A DNA stretch of 63,390 nt. Source: Bacillota bacterium. Lineage in GTDB: Bacteria > Bacillota > Clostridia > Monoglobales > Firm-18. Each line of letters begins with the position of its first letter. Position 1 is the stretch's first letter. A program made the translations under genes and the position numbers. The stretch lies in NCBI GenBank assembly GCA_022706765.1, contig JAKJBX010000011.1, positions 1 through 63,390 on the forward strand, in the 5' to 3' direction. Positions 46,101-55,421 of this stretch are shown here, in pieces. The notes beneath the pieces were generated by a model. That model saw nothing but the letters and a program-made list of their open reading frames with translations. It ran no database searches and was not told the origin of the DNA.

Positions 46101-48767
46101 CGTTACTTCAAGGAGAGCTGGTCAACCCCTACCGTGTCATATGATTACGACTATGCGGGGAACGTCGTCAGGGAAACGGACGCAAACGGCAGCAGCACGG
46201 TGCTCTCATATGACCGCATGGGCAGGCAGACAAGCGTCACGGATAAAAAGGGCGACATTACCTATGTTGCCTATGACAATATGAGCCGCCCGATCAGCGT
46301 TACCGCACCGTTTGCGGACGCTAAAACCTCAAAAAAGCTGACCTGGTATGACGCAAATAACAATGTTGTCAAGGAAAAGCAGCAGTCCAACCAGCAAGGC
46401 AACACTGTCGAGGAATATGACACGGTCGAATATGCCTATGACAGCAGGAACAGGCTGACGGCGGTGAAAAGCTATCCCCAGCCGGCGGAGATCAATTATA
46501 CGCAGTACGCCTACGACAGTGTCGGCAATATGATGAGGATGTACACGGGTCTGACCGCGCCGGTCGATACGCAGACGGTGTCTGATCTGCCGTCCGGCTG
46601 CGCGCTGACGCAGTATGAATACAACCCGTTGAAGCAAATGACCCGCACCACAGACGCAGGCGGGCTGCAGCAAGCATTTACTTATGACTATGTGGGCAAC
46701 CTCTTAGGCACAACGGATAAAAACGGCTGGCAGATTTCGTACCAATATAATATTTTCAGCAAACCGCTGACGGAAACAAGAGCGCTGGGCGGCGTGACGG
46801 AAAACACATCATACACCTATGACGTGGCGGGTAACCTGCGCAAGGTCACACAGGGGAGCGACATTATTTCCTACGGCTATGACAATTTCGGGCGCATAAT
46901 TAGCGAGAGCAATAAGGGGATAACCAAAAACTATATCCCCGATGCGGAGGGGAATATCACCTCGCTGTCGGTCAAAAACGCGCAGGGCGGCGAACTGCTG
47001 GGCATAGGGTATACGTATACCAGGCTCAGCCAATACGACACCCTGTCAAGCGGCGGCGTAACAACATCCTATACATATGATCTGAATGGGCTGCTGACGG
47101 GAACATCAAACAACACAGGCGACTCGGTGTCCTATCAGCACAACAAGGCAGGCTTGGTTACCCGTATGGAAAACCGATTAAACGGCAGCCTGACGGATTT
47201 CAGCACCTATACCTATTACCTTAATGGCAATGTGCATGAAAAATATACCTCGGTAAACGGCAAGGAGCAGGGCGCAGCCTATACCTATGACGGCATAGGC
47301 AGGCTGGCGCAGGAGGAAGCCTATAACACAGGGGAAAACACGCAATTCAGCGCAAGCTATGCGTATGATACACGGGGCAATAGAACAGCAAAGACGCTGA
47401 CAGATCTCACGACACCCGCCGATTCGTATGTTACAAACTACACCTATGATATTGGTAACAAATTATTAAAGAAATCGCAAACAAAAGGACAGACATCGGA
47501 CATTACAGACTTCCAATATGATGCCAACGGCAACACTATCGCAAAGCTGAAGAGCACTATAACACAGGGCACAGGCATGGAAGGGTTTGAACTGGGAAAA
47601 GGGCTTGGGGGCAATGAGCTTTTCCGCTACAATGCCTATGGACAGCTTGTAAAATATGAAACCGGAGGAATAACGGCACAGTATGCGTATAATCCTATAG
47701 GGCTGCGTACGGGCAAAACTGTTAATGGTATAACGACTACTTTTGTCAACGACCGCGGCAGCGTTATCATGGAGGGGGATGCGTCGTATAATATACGGGC
47801 GACATATGTCAGGGGATATAACCTGATGTGGTCATATACTGCCGACGGTGAGAAAACGAAGTACACCTACAACACCCACGGCGACGTGGTGCAGCTTGCG
47901 GATGGAAACGGCACCATCACCAAAACTTATGGGTACGATGCATTCGGCAACGAGGATAACGCCGACAAAAACGATACCAATCCATTTAGGTACTGCGGTG
48001 AGTACTTCGACAACGAGAGCGGGAATATCTATCTCAGGGCAAGGTATTATGACCCCGCGACTTCACGCATGCTTTCGGAAGATCCCGCGAGGGATGGTAC
48101 AAACTGGTATATTTACTGTTATAATAATCCAATAAAATACAAAGACCCCACAGGCAAATGGGGTGAATTAGTCCATGTAGATGCAACAACGTGGATCTTT
48201 AATGAATTGGGATTAGATCCATTTCACGCTAATATTGTTGCCCAAGCTAATATCGGAGTTGACAGAGGTGATACTGCAGCAACAAATCAGAATGCTGCGG
48301 CTCAGGGATGGCATTTTGATAGAAACGCCGACCCGAATATAGATTCAAGACAGGCGCATGCCGATGAAATGCTAAATAGTGCAATATATAACTGGAATTG
48401 GGCAGATGAAGCATATGCGAAAGGTGAAATAACTGTAGAAGAAAGGCATCAATGGCGGGTAGGCGCTTTAGAAATGATAGGTCAGGGTTTGCATGCATTA
48501 CAAGATATCGATGCACATATGGACATTGGGACAAACGATTTTAACAATCCTATTTCATCACCTCACACATTTAATGGTGAAAGTCCAATATTTCAATATA
48601 AAAATGTTGACAATCCTCAGTTTGATGCCGAGGCAACAGGACAAGTAGGTGTATATAACAGGGTAGATACAGGGGAGCGTTTCGGAAGTCAAAGATATCG
48701 TAATACCGTTGTTAGAAGTAAGGAATATTTAAATAGTTTTTATTCAAAAGTAAATACAAGTCAATAG
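43110..48767 (+). CDS. Secreted RHS/YD-repeat toxin protein, WapA-like
   Basis: 1885 residues. Sec signal peptide (1-24); a large N-terminal beta region including a CKKC zinc-like site (about residue 233); RHS/YD repeats (about 600-1610) that would form the toxin-enclosing cocoon; and the RHS core (about 1620-1690, IYLRARYYDPATSRMLSEDP and NNPIKYKDPTG). The variable C-terminal domain (about 1690-1885) has the motif H1795-x3-D1799-x3-H1803 in GLHALQDIDAHMD plus GWHFD. This motif resembles zinc phospholipase C/P1 nuclease-type helical hydrolases. ATG at 43110 follows AGGAG. A small membrane protein gene 16 bp downstream is the probable immunity gene. Confidence 0.9.
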   Translation: MKKSRILFGLILLISALVSSITAYADVTATANELVNQLLSRNANSYAPPYARPDGGANILEATGAVVENAVDLHLPGKNGLDFIVKRSYNSQTLDARLSYAGPEARGDCRRTIYPFYVHKGDTTYICYFLFDSERQYIDSKYDIVRLDSFNVGGQYKWKTTDNERIYSPLLLSDSPTGTVVVQRAMDLAVRTVSFYWPIHINTTKGYEYELGYGWELNVPYLEVQESFAHAYCKKCKKSLKSNEFNVHGLRVLEYLAGIIPVAHDNNAYVDENQDGIFDFLNETYIGNSASHYDIESEFTGTFLDDNGSSYVLESSNTLNGNGEMVGTVQFRDNNEYTVLDATPGKPTGHVTHEKAFTYKYQIIHKSGKTYFFSPAGRIRAIADKYGNYIYYTFAGDSIRVVDTYNRQINIEKINDSDWQIKVNDGNDVTMVYYDFEISKNQDDPLDRMVYEDIIKLNVYKNEDKNGEITSSPNKTTYEMTAYDFGSNDSSGTYWQLPVYYYHVNKITYPTGLIRTYNYDVRLKYPIPPKRWATIDYKRVKSYTESSAEGTVTYYYAIMFDNDANAIIGLNEDEIGSRVYTCTVTNSVNNKKTTNTYDKKQRLIKSVAYEGDTLKLTSELAYGGSNRSDPPIQEKLTQQQSASVKPVSIKNYTFDNKSNMLTENDGTYSAVYTYSPDYNMLLTKTYNRDTGKTVKINNVLSDDKKSVMSTETYENDALKTKTEFEYDTYGNISKTTQFPDGVASVVNRFNYAYDSSSGVTVTSTVENVKDNDGVLRDYQAVQRYDFYGNLVSSTDANNNTTSMTYDLIGRLTAQTNPDSTTFGIAYNIAENHITVTNEKHEQTKYLYTPRGQMYKVMFYDTAWRTLEDHTYDGLGRETLFTQYRSSDAASDRFSQSIAYDWADRPVQITYKDKQAQTVAAINAAYTIEADANNRPVTKLSVQQTGDSMIKPAVSEQYFDYRGLLTTDIKKDPANVNNILRTEYTYDIMGNVKTAKSPRYFKESWSTPTVSYDYDYAGNVVRETDANGSSTVLSYDRMGRQTSVTDKKGDITYVAYDNMSRPISVTAPFADAKTSKKLTWYDANNNVVKEKQQSNQQGNTVEEYDTVEYAYDSRNRLTAVKSYPQPAEINYTQYAYDSVGNMMRMYTGLTAPVDTQTVSDLPSGCALTQYEYNPLKQMTRTTDAGGLQQAFTYDYVGNLLGTTDKNGWQISYQYNIFSKPLTETRALGGVTENTSYTYDVAGNLRKVTQGSDIISYGYDNFGRIISESNKGITKNYIPDAEGNITSLSVKNAQGGELLGIGYTYTRLSQYDTLSSGGVTTSYTYDLNGLLTGTSNNTGDSVSYQHNKAGLVTRMENRLNGSLTDFSTYTYYLNGNVHEKYTSVNGKEQGAAYTYDGIGRLAQEEAYNTGENTQFSASYAYDTRGNRTAKTLTDLTTPADSYVTNYTYDIGNKLLKKSQTKGQTSDITDFQYDANGNTIAKLKSTITQGTGMEGFELGKGLGGNELFRYNAYGQLVKYETGGITAQYAYNPIGLRTGKTVNGITTTFVNDRGSVIMEGDASYNIRATYVRGYNLMWSYTADGEKTKYTYNTHGDVVQLADGNGTITKTYGYDAFGNEDNADKNDTNPFRYCGEYFDNESGNIYLRARYYDPATSRMLSEDPARDGTNWYIYCYNNPIKYKDPTGKWGELVHVDATTWIFNELGLDPFHANIVAQANIGVDRGDTAATNQNAAAQGWHFDRNADPNIDSRQAHADEMLNSAIYNWNWADEAYAKGEITVEERHQWRVGALEMIGQGLHALQDIDAHMDIGTNDFNNPISSPHTFNGESPIFQYKNVDNPQFDAEATGQVGVYNRVDTGERFGSQRYRNTVVRSKEYLNSFYSKVNTSQ

Positions 48768-48783
48768 AAAAGAGGCGAAATAA

Positions 48784-49269
48784 ATGTATTTAAAGGTATT
48801 TTATCCTATATTGGTTCACACTATTGTGTGTGCGTGCTGGAATCTATTGAACTATTTGTTTTTTATTGGACCTGAGCCAGGACGATTGACACAATATGTC
48901 TATAATTTTGTAAATCAGAAGTTGGCAACGATAATGATGATTACTGTAGCTATTATAGGGTTAGGCATTACTATTATTACGTATTTTAAGGTTGGTAGTC
49001 AAATGCAAATTACAAATGGTATCATTAAAATTATGAGCATATTAAGTATTGCGTTTTTAAATATATTAACTTTATTGATATTACTAATTTGCACACAAAG
49101 TACTAACTCAACCATATACATTAGCCAATTAACATTTAGCTCTCCTTTTTTTATATTAGCTACGCAATTAGGATTAAAGGGAATTGGAGCTTCAATTATT
49201 ATTTCGACATTTCCAAGTGCATTAATGCTTTTGGGTTATTTGTGTCAAGCGCATGGACAATGTAAGTAG
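48784..49269 (+). CDS. Four-helix membrane protein, putative immunity to the RHS toxin
   Basis: 161 residues with four long hydrophobic helices (about 5-28, 45-68, 78-102, 118-152) and very short loops. No family is recognised. The start is 16 bp after the RHS stop with AGAGGCG 6 bases upstream. In RHS loci the gene right after the toxin-encoding end is normally its immunity gene. The position of the protein in the membrane would suit a toxin that attacks phospholipids or the envelope. Very AT-rich, unlike the RHS core. Confidence 0.6.
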   Translation: MYLKVFYPILVHTIVCACWNLLNYLFFIGPEPGRLTQYVYNFVNQKLATIMMITVAIIGLGITIITYFKVGSQMQITNGIIKIMSILSIAFLNILTLLILLICTQSTNSTIYISQLTFSSPFFILATQLGLKGIGASIIISTFPSALMLLGYLCQAHGQCK

Positions 49270-49661
49270 GGACAGATGGAGACGAGCTACTTTGTAAAAG
49301 CACACAAACAACAAATTGAACTTGCCGCCGCTTGTCATATGATGGGCGGTGGTCTTTTAATGTTTAAAAATTTTATAATATTCATTGATAATGTGTAATA
49401 TAGCATGAATCCGCCTGCCGCAAGAGGAATTGGGTATTTCTATTTTGACGTTGCACGAGTGGTTAAATTCCATAAAACTACAAAAACATAGGAATCAGGA
49501 AACTCCTTTAAGATGAGGTTTATAATCTCATCTTAAAGGAGTTCTTTGTTTTTCTTGATTAAAAATATCATCTATTTAACCGTATATAAGTTGCTTTTCG
49601 TGAATAGGTACAACTCATATCGGAATATAATGTAATATTTTCTGATATGGAGGTGTTTTTT
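49270..49661. other. Gene-free junction between the RHS unit and the mobile element
   Basis: No gene seen. It has a GCCGCC/GGCGGT hairpin (about 49324-49353), the perfect terminator at 49501-49552 and a TATAAT (49626-49631) just before the primase gene without a good -35 box. The left end of the mobile element must lie here, but no exact boundary can be read. Confidence 0.6.
49501..49552 (+). terminator. Perfect 17-bp stem terminator at the left side of the mobile element
   Basis: AACTCCTTTAAGATGAG and CTCATCTTAAAGGAGTT pair perfectly around a 9-base AT-rich loop, followed by CTTTGTTTTTCTT. It would insulate the element from RHS transcription. Confidence 0.88.
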
Positions 49662-52211
49662 GTGGACAACCACAACTTTCCAAAAGAACTCATCGCCTTG
49701 CCTCAATGGGTGTGCTGGCGGCTTGAAAAAGATAACAAAAGTGGTCGAGATATGAAAGTGCCGTATTCTCCGGTGTCGGGATATAAGGCTTCGGCGAGCA
49801 AAGCGGATACTTGGGGGACTTTGGATGAAGCCATATACCATAAAGATAAATATATGTTTTCGGGGATTGGATTTGTTTTCACGGCAGAGTGCGGCATTAT
49901 CGGCATAGACATTGACCACTGCCTTGAGGACGGACAACTAAATGAGGTAGCTATGGCGATACTGGAACGATTGCCACCAACCTATATTGAGGTAAGCCCA
50001 TCCGGAACAGGACTTCACATTTTTCTTCGCGGCGTTGCGCCGCCCGGCGGGAATCGCAATTCCGAAAGCGGTGTGGAGATGTATTCGTCCCGCCGCTATT
50101 TTACAATGTCAGGAGTGCGCTGGAAGGACTGCTCCGACACGATTGCGATTGATAATGGTGCTATTGAATGGATACACAAAACCTTTATCACGCCGCCGAA
50201 AAAGCGCAGTCGCAGGAATGCAACAACCACTGTGTCTATTACTGACGATGAATTATTGAAATTATCAAAAGCATCCAAAGACGGTGATGCGTTTGATAAG
50301 CTATATTGCGGTGATTGGCAGGAAAAATACAAATCCCAATCGGAGGCGGACTTTGCGCTTTGTTGCAAGCTGGCGTTTTGGTCGGGGCGCAATGAGGCGC
50401 AAATTGACAGGCTTTTCCGTAAATCCGGATTGTACCGCGAAAAGTGGGACGCATCCCATTCCGCAGATGGTTCTACCTACGGAGCCCAGACCGTCCGTAA
50501 TGCTTGTGCAAACACCGACAAAACCTACACGCCGCCGCGCAAGCATGATACAAGCGAGATGTTCGAGGAGCGCGGTTTGTATTGGCGCAACAAGAACGAG
50601 CGCGTTTATCAGCTTACAAATTTTATCATCGAACCCATAGAAATGATTACCGCCGAAGAAGAGACTCAACTCACTTGTGACCTCATATCCTTTCGGGGCG
50701 AGCGTTTCCGGCAGATATTTATGGCGAATGATTTTGCTAATTTACAGCGGCTGAAAAATGTGTTAACAAAGCGCACCATTGCCTTTTCCTTTTTCGGTGG
50801 GGAGGGTGACTTGGAATTATTTAAGCAATTCATTGATGGATTGAATTGGACGAAAAAGCGCGGCGTTAAGGCGTTGGGCATATATCCCAACAAACAGTCG
50901 CTTGTTTTCGTAGATACAAATGGCGCCGTCGGCGTGGGCGGCAGAACGATTAACGATATTGTTCAGATTGAGAAATATAAAATGTTGGAAAGCGATATAT
51001 TGACCGCGCCGATGATTGAAAAGGATGGTCTCCGTATATTGGCGCAAAACATTCTCAACTATAATTCCTATTCACGTACTGTTCCTATATTAGCATGGTG
51101 TGCCGGATGTTTTATCAAACCGCATCTGCGCCGAGCAGGGATAAAGTTTCCACACCTATTCCTTGTGGGCGAAAAGGGCGGCGGCAAAAGCACCAGCTTG
51201 GAACGGGTTATTATGCCATTATTCGGAAAGCATAAAGCAACCGCATCATCACAAACCAAGCCGTTCACACTCATGCGGGAGTCCAATTCCTCCAACATTA
51301 TCCCGCAGGCAATTGAGGAGTTCAAACCGTCACAGCTTCCCAAGTTATGTCTGCACTCCCTTAGAAATCATTTTCGCGACAGTTACGATTGGCATGAAGG
51401 TGTTCGCGGCAGAGCTGACCAGTCGGCAGTGGCATACGATTTGCTTGCGCCGATTGTGGTGGCTGGCGAGGAGGATTCTGACGAAGGCGCGATTCGGGAA
51501 CGGACGATTGAATTGCTATTCTCCAAACGTGATATTAAAAACAAAGAATGCCGTGCTGCCTATGAATGGATAAAGACAAACAAAAATATTATCAGTTCAT
51601 TCGGACGGTCGTTGTTGGATATCGCGCTCCGCACCACGCCGAAGGAAGTGTTGGAATGGCACTCCGAGGGAGCAGAATATTTTAACAAAGGTCTGCCCGA
51701 CCGCATAGTAAGCAATCTTTGTACGATGTATGCGGGAATCAGCCTTATTAACAAGTTGTGCCAATCGTTGGGGATGGCATTTGCGGATGCGTTTCCCATC
51801 GACCACGCCGCTTGTGCGGCAAACCTTGAAGTTGCCGTCCGCGATTATCTTTTGGACGATAGCAGTTACAATAAAGGCGCGGTGGAACAGGCATTCGAGG
51901 TCATGGCGCGTATGAAGCTGAAGTCCGGCGAGGATTACGCTTTCGAGAACAACGGTCAATACCTCTGCCTGTGTCTATCTCAAGTTTACGACCGCTATAC
52001 CCGTTATTGTAAGGATTACGCCGTGGCTGGAGAGGTTCTGCCATATACGCAGTTCCGAAAGCAGCTGGAGCAGACCGAGTTCTTTATCGCTAAAAACAAA
52101 GGGAAATGGTTTGGCGAATGCTCCAAGCGGGTGTGGGTGGTGGATTTTAACATTTTGTCAAAGTTATGCGACGTGTCGAGCTTTGTCAAAGAGACGGAGG
52201 CAGAGGAATAA
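49662..52211 (+). CDS. Phage/satellite-type primase-helicase
   Basis: 849 residues. The N-terminal part (about 1-190) is a PrimPol-type domain as in NrS-1-like and D5-type phage primases: ALPQWVCWRLE, then GIDIDHCL with acidic metal ligands, and SGTGLHIFLRG. A helical middle section precedes the C-terminal P-loop ATPase with Walker A GEKGGGKS (503-510). GTG at 49662 follows GGAGGTG by 5 bases; the ATG 5 codons earlier overlaps that RBS. It would prime and drive replication of the element. First gene of the module. Confidence 0.85.
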   Translation: MDNHNFPKELIALPQWVCWRLEKDNKSGRDMKVPYSPVSGYKASASKADTWGTLDEAIYHKDKYMFSGIGFVFTAECGIIGIDIDHCLEDGQLNEVAMAILERLPPTYIEVSPSGTGLHIFLRGVAPPGGNRNSESGVEMYSSRRYFTMSGVRWKDCSDTIAIDNGAIEWIHKTFITPPKKRSRRNATTTVSITDDELLKLSKASKDGDAFDKLYCGDWQEKYKSQSEADFALCCKLAFWSGRNEAQIDRLFRKSGLYREKWDASHSADGSTYGAQTVRNACANTDKTYTPPRKHDTSEMFEERGLYWRNKNERVYQLTNFIIEPIEMITAEEETQLTCDLISFRGERFRQIFMANDFANLQRLKNVLTKRTIAFSFFGGEGDLELFKQFIDGLNWTKKRGVKALGIYPNKQSLVFVDTNGAVGVGGRTINDIVQIEKYKMLESDILTAPMIEKDGLRILAQNILNYNSYSRTVPILAWCAGCFIKPHLRRAGIKFPHLFLVGEKGGGKSTSLERVIMPLFGKHKATASSQTKPFTLMRESNSSNIIPQAIEEFKPSQLPKLCLHSLRNHFRDSYDWHEGVRGRADQSAVAYDLLAPIVVAGEEDSDEGAIRERTIELLFSKRDIKNKECRAAYEWIKTNKNIISSFGRSLLDIALRTTPKEVLEWHSEGAEYFNKGLPDRIVSNLCTMYAGISLINKLCQSLGMAFADAFPIDHAACAANLEVAVRDYLLDDSSYNKGAVEQAFEVMARMKLKSGEDYAFENNGQYLCLCLSQVYDRYTRYCKDYAVAGEVLPYTQFRKQLEQTEFFIAKNKGKWFGECSKRVWVVDFNILSKLCDVSSFVKETEAEE

Positions 52212-52826
52212 CCGTCCATTACTTTTTTTATATTATTACTTAATTACTTAAATATTATATACTACATGGGAATAAGTGTTGTTATTAATATTATCATAAA
52301 AACAAAAACGCGTATAAAAAGATGCACCTACAATTTACAGAGTAATATGGTAATTTGTAATGGCACAGGATTGCAATCCAGCCTGTGTATATTTGTTTAT
52401 TCCAATGCCGATGACCGGAGGGGGTGGTCGAAAGTCTACAACCTCCATCGTCTCACAACGCGCAAGGGTCGCGCGTAAGGTTTCCGCATTTCAAGTTGTT
52501 GGGGGTTTTGCAACCCGCATGGCATAAGGGTTTTGACTTGATAAAATAGCTTGTACTTGATAAAATGCCCAAAATAATCAAGCCTGTCCGAGGATGATTG
52601 AAAACTTTGGGGGTGCGGGGGAAAAACCCAATGTCGGTGCGGTTTTGCGGCAAAATAACGGTTATCAAACAAGCTGTCCAGCGCATAAAATATCAACATA
52701 AGGATGGTGTCAAAAAGGGTTCCCGTGAAGTCAGTAGACTTCATGGGGAAAAGGAGACATCCCGGAATGAGTGGACTTTGCCGTGTCTTTTGCGGCAAAG
52801 CAAACGATATGGAGGTGAGGGCGACG
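52212..52826. other. Gene-poor segment before the terminase genes
   Basis: About 615 bp without a supported gene: an AT-rich part (52212-52320), then a GC-rich, palindrome-dotted part from 52410 (GACC...GGTC near 52414-52431, GCGCAAGGGTCGCGC). Its place just upstream of the terminase small subunit is where cos or pac sites of HK97-like phages lie, so packaging recognition is possible. The frames crossing it carry no family signal. Confidence 0.4.
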
Positions 52827-53384
52827 ATGGCGAACGGACACGGCGGCAAGCGGGCAGGCTCCGGCAGACCGCGCAAAAGTTTAGCCGACAAAATATTGGA
52901 GGATACGACAAAAAAGCATAAGGCAAAAGTGTTGAACATACCAACGTCCCCGGATATACCCGCGCCGGAGCCGCCGGACTTTCTGCGGCTGATGGTTGCG
53001 ACAGGCGTTAGCAAGGACATTCCGCGCATGGACGCTATTTTTAACCAAACCAAAGAATGGCTGGAAAAGACCGGATGCATTTATCTCATAAACCCACAAC
53101 ATATATTGGAATATTCCATCCTTTTCACCCGATGGTTGGAATGTGAGGATGTTGTTTCAAAAAGTCTATATTTGATGAGCAAGGAAAAAAGCGACAAGAA
53201 AGAAAAAATCCATCTTGAGCCAAACCCGCTGTCCGACCAAGCATTGCGGTATTGGAACGCGGCGGATAAGGCGTGGAATAAAATTTATACGATTATCAAA
53301 GAAAATTGTGAAACCGATTACGGCGGGAATAATCCCCACGCCAACATAATGGAAAAGTTGTTGATTATGAACAGGGAGGTCTGA
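52827..53384 (+). CDS. Terminase small subunit, P27 family
   Basis: 185 residues that would recognise the packaging site on the element's DNA. The start GHGGKRAGSGRPRKS is the standard opening of P27-family small terminases, followed by the central helical region and a conserved NPLSDQALRYWNAADKAWN segment. ATG at 52827 has GGAGGTGAG 7 bases upstream; the longer frame to 52704 is not supported. It is followed immediately by HNH and large terminase genes. Confidence 0.88.
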   Translation: MANGHGGKRAGSGRPRKSLADKILEDTTKKHKAKVLNIPTSPDIPAPEPPDFLRLMVATGVSKDIPRMDAIFNQTKEWLEKTGCIYLINPQHILEYSILFTRWLECEDVVSKSLYLMSKEKSDKKEKIHLEPNPLSDQALRYWNAADKAWNKIYTIIKENCETDYGGNNPHANIMEKLLIMNREV

Positions 53385-53386
53385 TT

Positions 53387-53722
53387 ATGCCGTATAAAAC
53401 ACGCAAACCCTGCAACTTTCCGGGATGTGGTACGTTGATTAACGTCGGAGAAAGGTTTTGCGCCATACATAAACGGGAGATGAACCGCCGCGCCAACGCT
53501 GACCATTACGACAGCCGATGGCGCAAAATCAGTAAATTATATATTTCCAAACATCCGCTTTGCGCCGAATGCGAACGCGCAGGGCTTTTAACTCCGGCGG
53601 TTGAGGTTCACCATGTAATTCCGGTCGCAGCTGGAGGTTCGGACATGGGCAAAAATTTAATGGCGTTATGCAAAAGCTGCCATTCCCGGATTTCCCTAAA
53701 GGAGCGACAGCATGGCGTTTAA
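53387..53722 (+). CDS. HNH endonuclease
   Basis: 111 residues. N-terminal zinc-like Cys (CNFPGCG, CAIH), then the HNH core: CAECERAG, VEVHHVIPVAAGGS, NLMALCKSCHSRIS. Such nucleases sit beside terminase in HK97-like phages and in satellites, and take part in DNA cutting during packaging. The start overlaps the small terminase stop region, and the end overlaps the large terminase start by 11 bases. Confidence 0.93.
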   Translation: MPYKTRKPCNFPGCGTLINVGERFCAIHKREMNRRANADHYDSRWRKISKLYISKHPLCAECERAGLLTPAVEVHHVIPVAAGGSDMGKNLMALCKSCHSRISLKERQHGV

Positions 53723-55334
53723 ATATATTTCAACCCGATTTATGTTGCCGGATTCCCGCTATGACGAACGCAAAGCCGATTGCGCGGTGGCGTTTATACA
53801 AGAATTACGGCACATTAAAACCACCGAATGGGCAGGAAAGCCATTTATGCTTCTTCCATGGCAGGAGCAAATTGTCCGGGATTTATTTGGCGTTGTCAAG
53901 AAAAACGGGGCGCGGCAATTTCGGCACGCTTTTGTGGAAGTGCCAAAAAAATCCGGAAAATCTGAACTCGCGGCGGCGATTGCGTTATACTTGTTATGCG
54001 CGGACGGTGAGGAAGGCGCGGAGATATATAGCGTTGCAAACGACCGTGAACAGGCTGGGATTGTGTTCCATCTTGCGGCGCAGATGGCGTTAGACAATCC
54101 TGTGCTGAGAAAATATTGTAAATTCATTGACTCTCGCAAACGAATCGTATTCACGCCAACCCGCTCATTTTACTGCGCCATGTCAAGCGAGGTCAAAAAC
54201 AAATATGGTTTAAATATCCACGGTTGTATTTTTGACGAATTGCTGGGTCAAACCGATAGAAAATTATATGACACCATGACCGTAGGCGCGGGTTCAGGGC
54301 GGCGGCAACCTTTGAATTTTGTAATCACCACTGCTGGCAACGACCGCAACAGCATTTGTTATTCCGAACATACTTATGCGATGGATATTTTAAATGAGCG
54401 TAAAATAGACCCGTCATATTACCCGGTGATTTTTGCCGCTGCGGACGATGACGATTGGCATGACCCGGAAGTGTGGAAGCGCGTAAATCCATCTTACGGC
54501 ATCACCGTGCCGGAGGAATTTTATTATAGCATTTATGAACGCGCCAAGAATGATGTTGCCATTGAGTCGGAGTTCCGTCAATTTTATTTATGCCAATGGT
54601 TATCGTCAGCGAAAAAATGGCTTCAAATGGATAAATACGACAAGGGCGCGGAAACGATTGACATGGAATTTTTGAAGGGGCGTAAATGCTACGGCGGACT
54701 GGATTTGGCATCCACCGATGATATAGCGGCGTTTGTTTTAGTATTTCCTCCCGATGAACAAAATGGTAAGTTTTACGTTCTGCCATACTTTTGGATTCCA
54801 AAAGATAACATGAAACGGCGCGTTAAAAAAGACCATGTTCCTTACGACAAATGGCACAGAGAAGGCTATTTAGAAGCGACCGAAGGTAACATTATCTATT
54901 ACGATTTTATAGAAAAGAAAATCCGTGAATTAGCGGAGCAATACCAATTAGAGGAAGTAGCGTATGACCGATGGGGCGCGATACAAATGACACAAAACCT
55001 TGAGGCTCAGGATTTTGAAATGAGTAAATTCGGTCAAGGTTTTGTTAGCTTTTCCGAGCCATCCAAAGAATTAATGCGTTTGGTACTTGATGAAAGATTT
55101 ATCCACGGCGGGCATCCTGTACTCCGATGGATGTTTGAAAATGTATACATCGAAACCGACGCCGCCGGAAACATAAAGCCATCAAAGAAAAAATCGTCAG
55201 AAAAAATAGACGGCGCGGTTGCGGCGATTATGGCACTTTCCCGAGCGGTATACAATATGGCAAATCCGAAGAAGGAAAGCGTATATAATACTCGCGGTAT
55301 TTTGTCTTACGGCGAGGACGGTTTCAACTGGTGA
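53712..55334 (+). CDS. Terminase large subunit
   Basis: 540-residue DNA packaging motor and nuclease. Walker A VPKKSGKS (77-84), Walker B with FDE (174-176), and the C-terminal RNase H-like nuclease domain starting YGGLDLASTDD. Length is normal and the frame is intact. Packs DNA into procapsids together with the portal. Confidence 0.95.
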   Translation: MAFKYISTRFMLPDSRYDERKADCAVAFIQELRHIKTTEWAGKPFMLLPWQEQIVRDLFGVVKKNGARQFRHAFVEVPKKSGKSELAAAIALYLLCADGEEGAEIYSVANDREQAGIVFHLAAQMALDNPVLRKYCKFIDSRKRIVFTPTRSFYCAMSSEVKNKYGLNIHGCIFDELLGQTDRKLYDTMTVGAGSGRRQPLNFVITTAGNDRNSICYSEHTYAMDILNERKIDPSYYPVIFAAADDDDWHDPEVWKRVNPSYGITVPEEFYYSIYERAKNDVAIESEFRQFYLCQWLSSAKKWLQMDKYDKGAETIDMEFLKGRKCYGGLDLASTDDIAAFVLVFPPDEQNGKFYVLPYFWIPKDNMKRRVKKDHVPYDKWHREGYLEATEGNIIYYDFIEKKIRELAEQYQLEEVAYDRWGAIQMTQNLEAQDFEMSKFGQGFVSFSEPSKELMRLVLDERFIHGGHPVLRWMFENVYIETDAAGNIKPSKKKSSEKIDGAVAAIMALSRAVYNMANPKKESVYNTRGILSYGEDGFNW

Positions 55335-55366
55335 AAACAATTTTTTTAATTTAATTTTGAATTTTT

Positions 55367-55395
55367 TTGACTTTTCAAGGATAATGGGTTATAAT
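55367..55395 (+). promoter_or_regulatory. Promoter of the toxin-antitoxin pair
   Basis: TTGACT (55367-55372), 17-base spacer, TATAAT (55390-55395), just after the large terminase stop. It gives the pair its own expression inside the packaging cluster. Confidence 0.75.
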
Positions 55396-55421
55396 AAATA
55401 TACAAAGGAGTTGAGGAATAT

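Noticed and set aside
31422..49269. LPXTG or other sortase anchors on the large secreted proteins
   Set aside because: None of the C-termini has LPXTG, a membrane helix and a basic tail; no SLH or choline-binding repeats were seen.
52410..52826. cos site before the terminase small subunit
   Set aside because: The position is right and short palindromes exist, but no defined cos sequence can be read, so it is kept only as a note on the gene-poor segment.
52436..53080. A 214-codon minus-strand frame over the terminase small subunit
   Set aside because: It is antisense to a clear P27 terminase gene with a good RBS, and it has no family signal.
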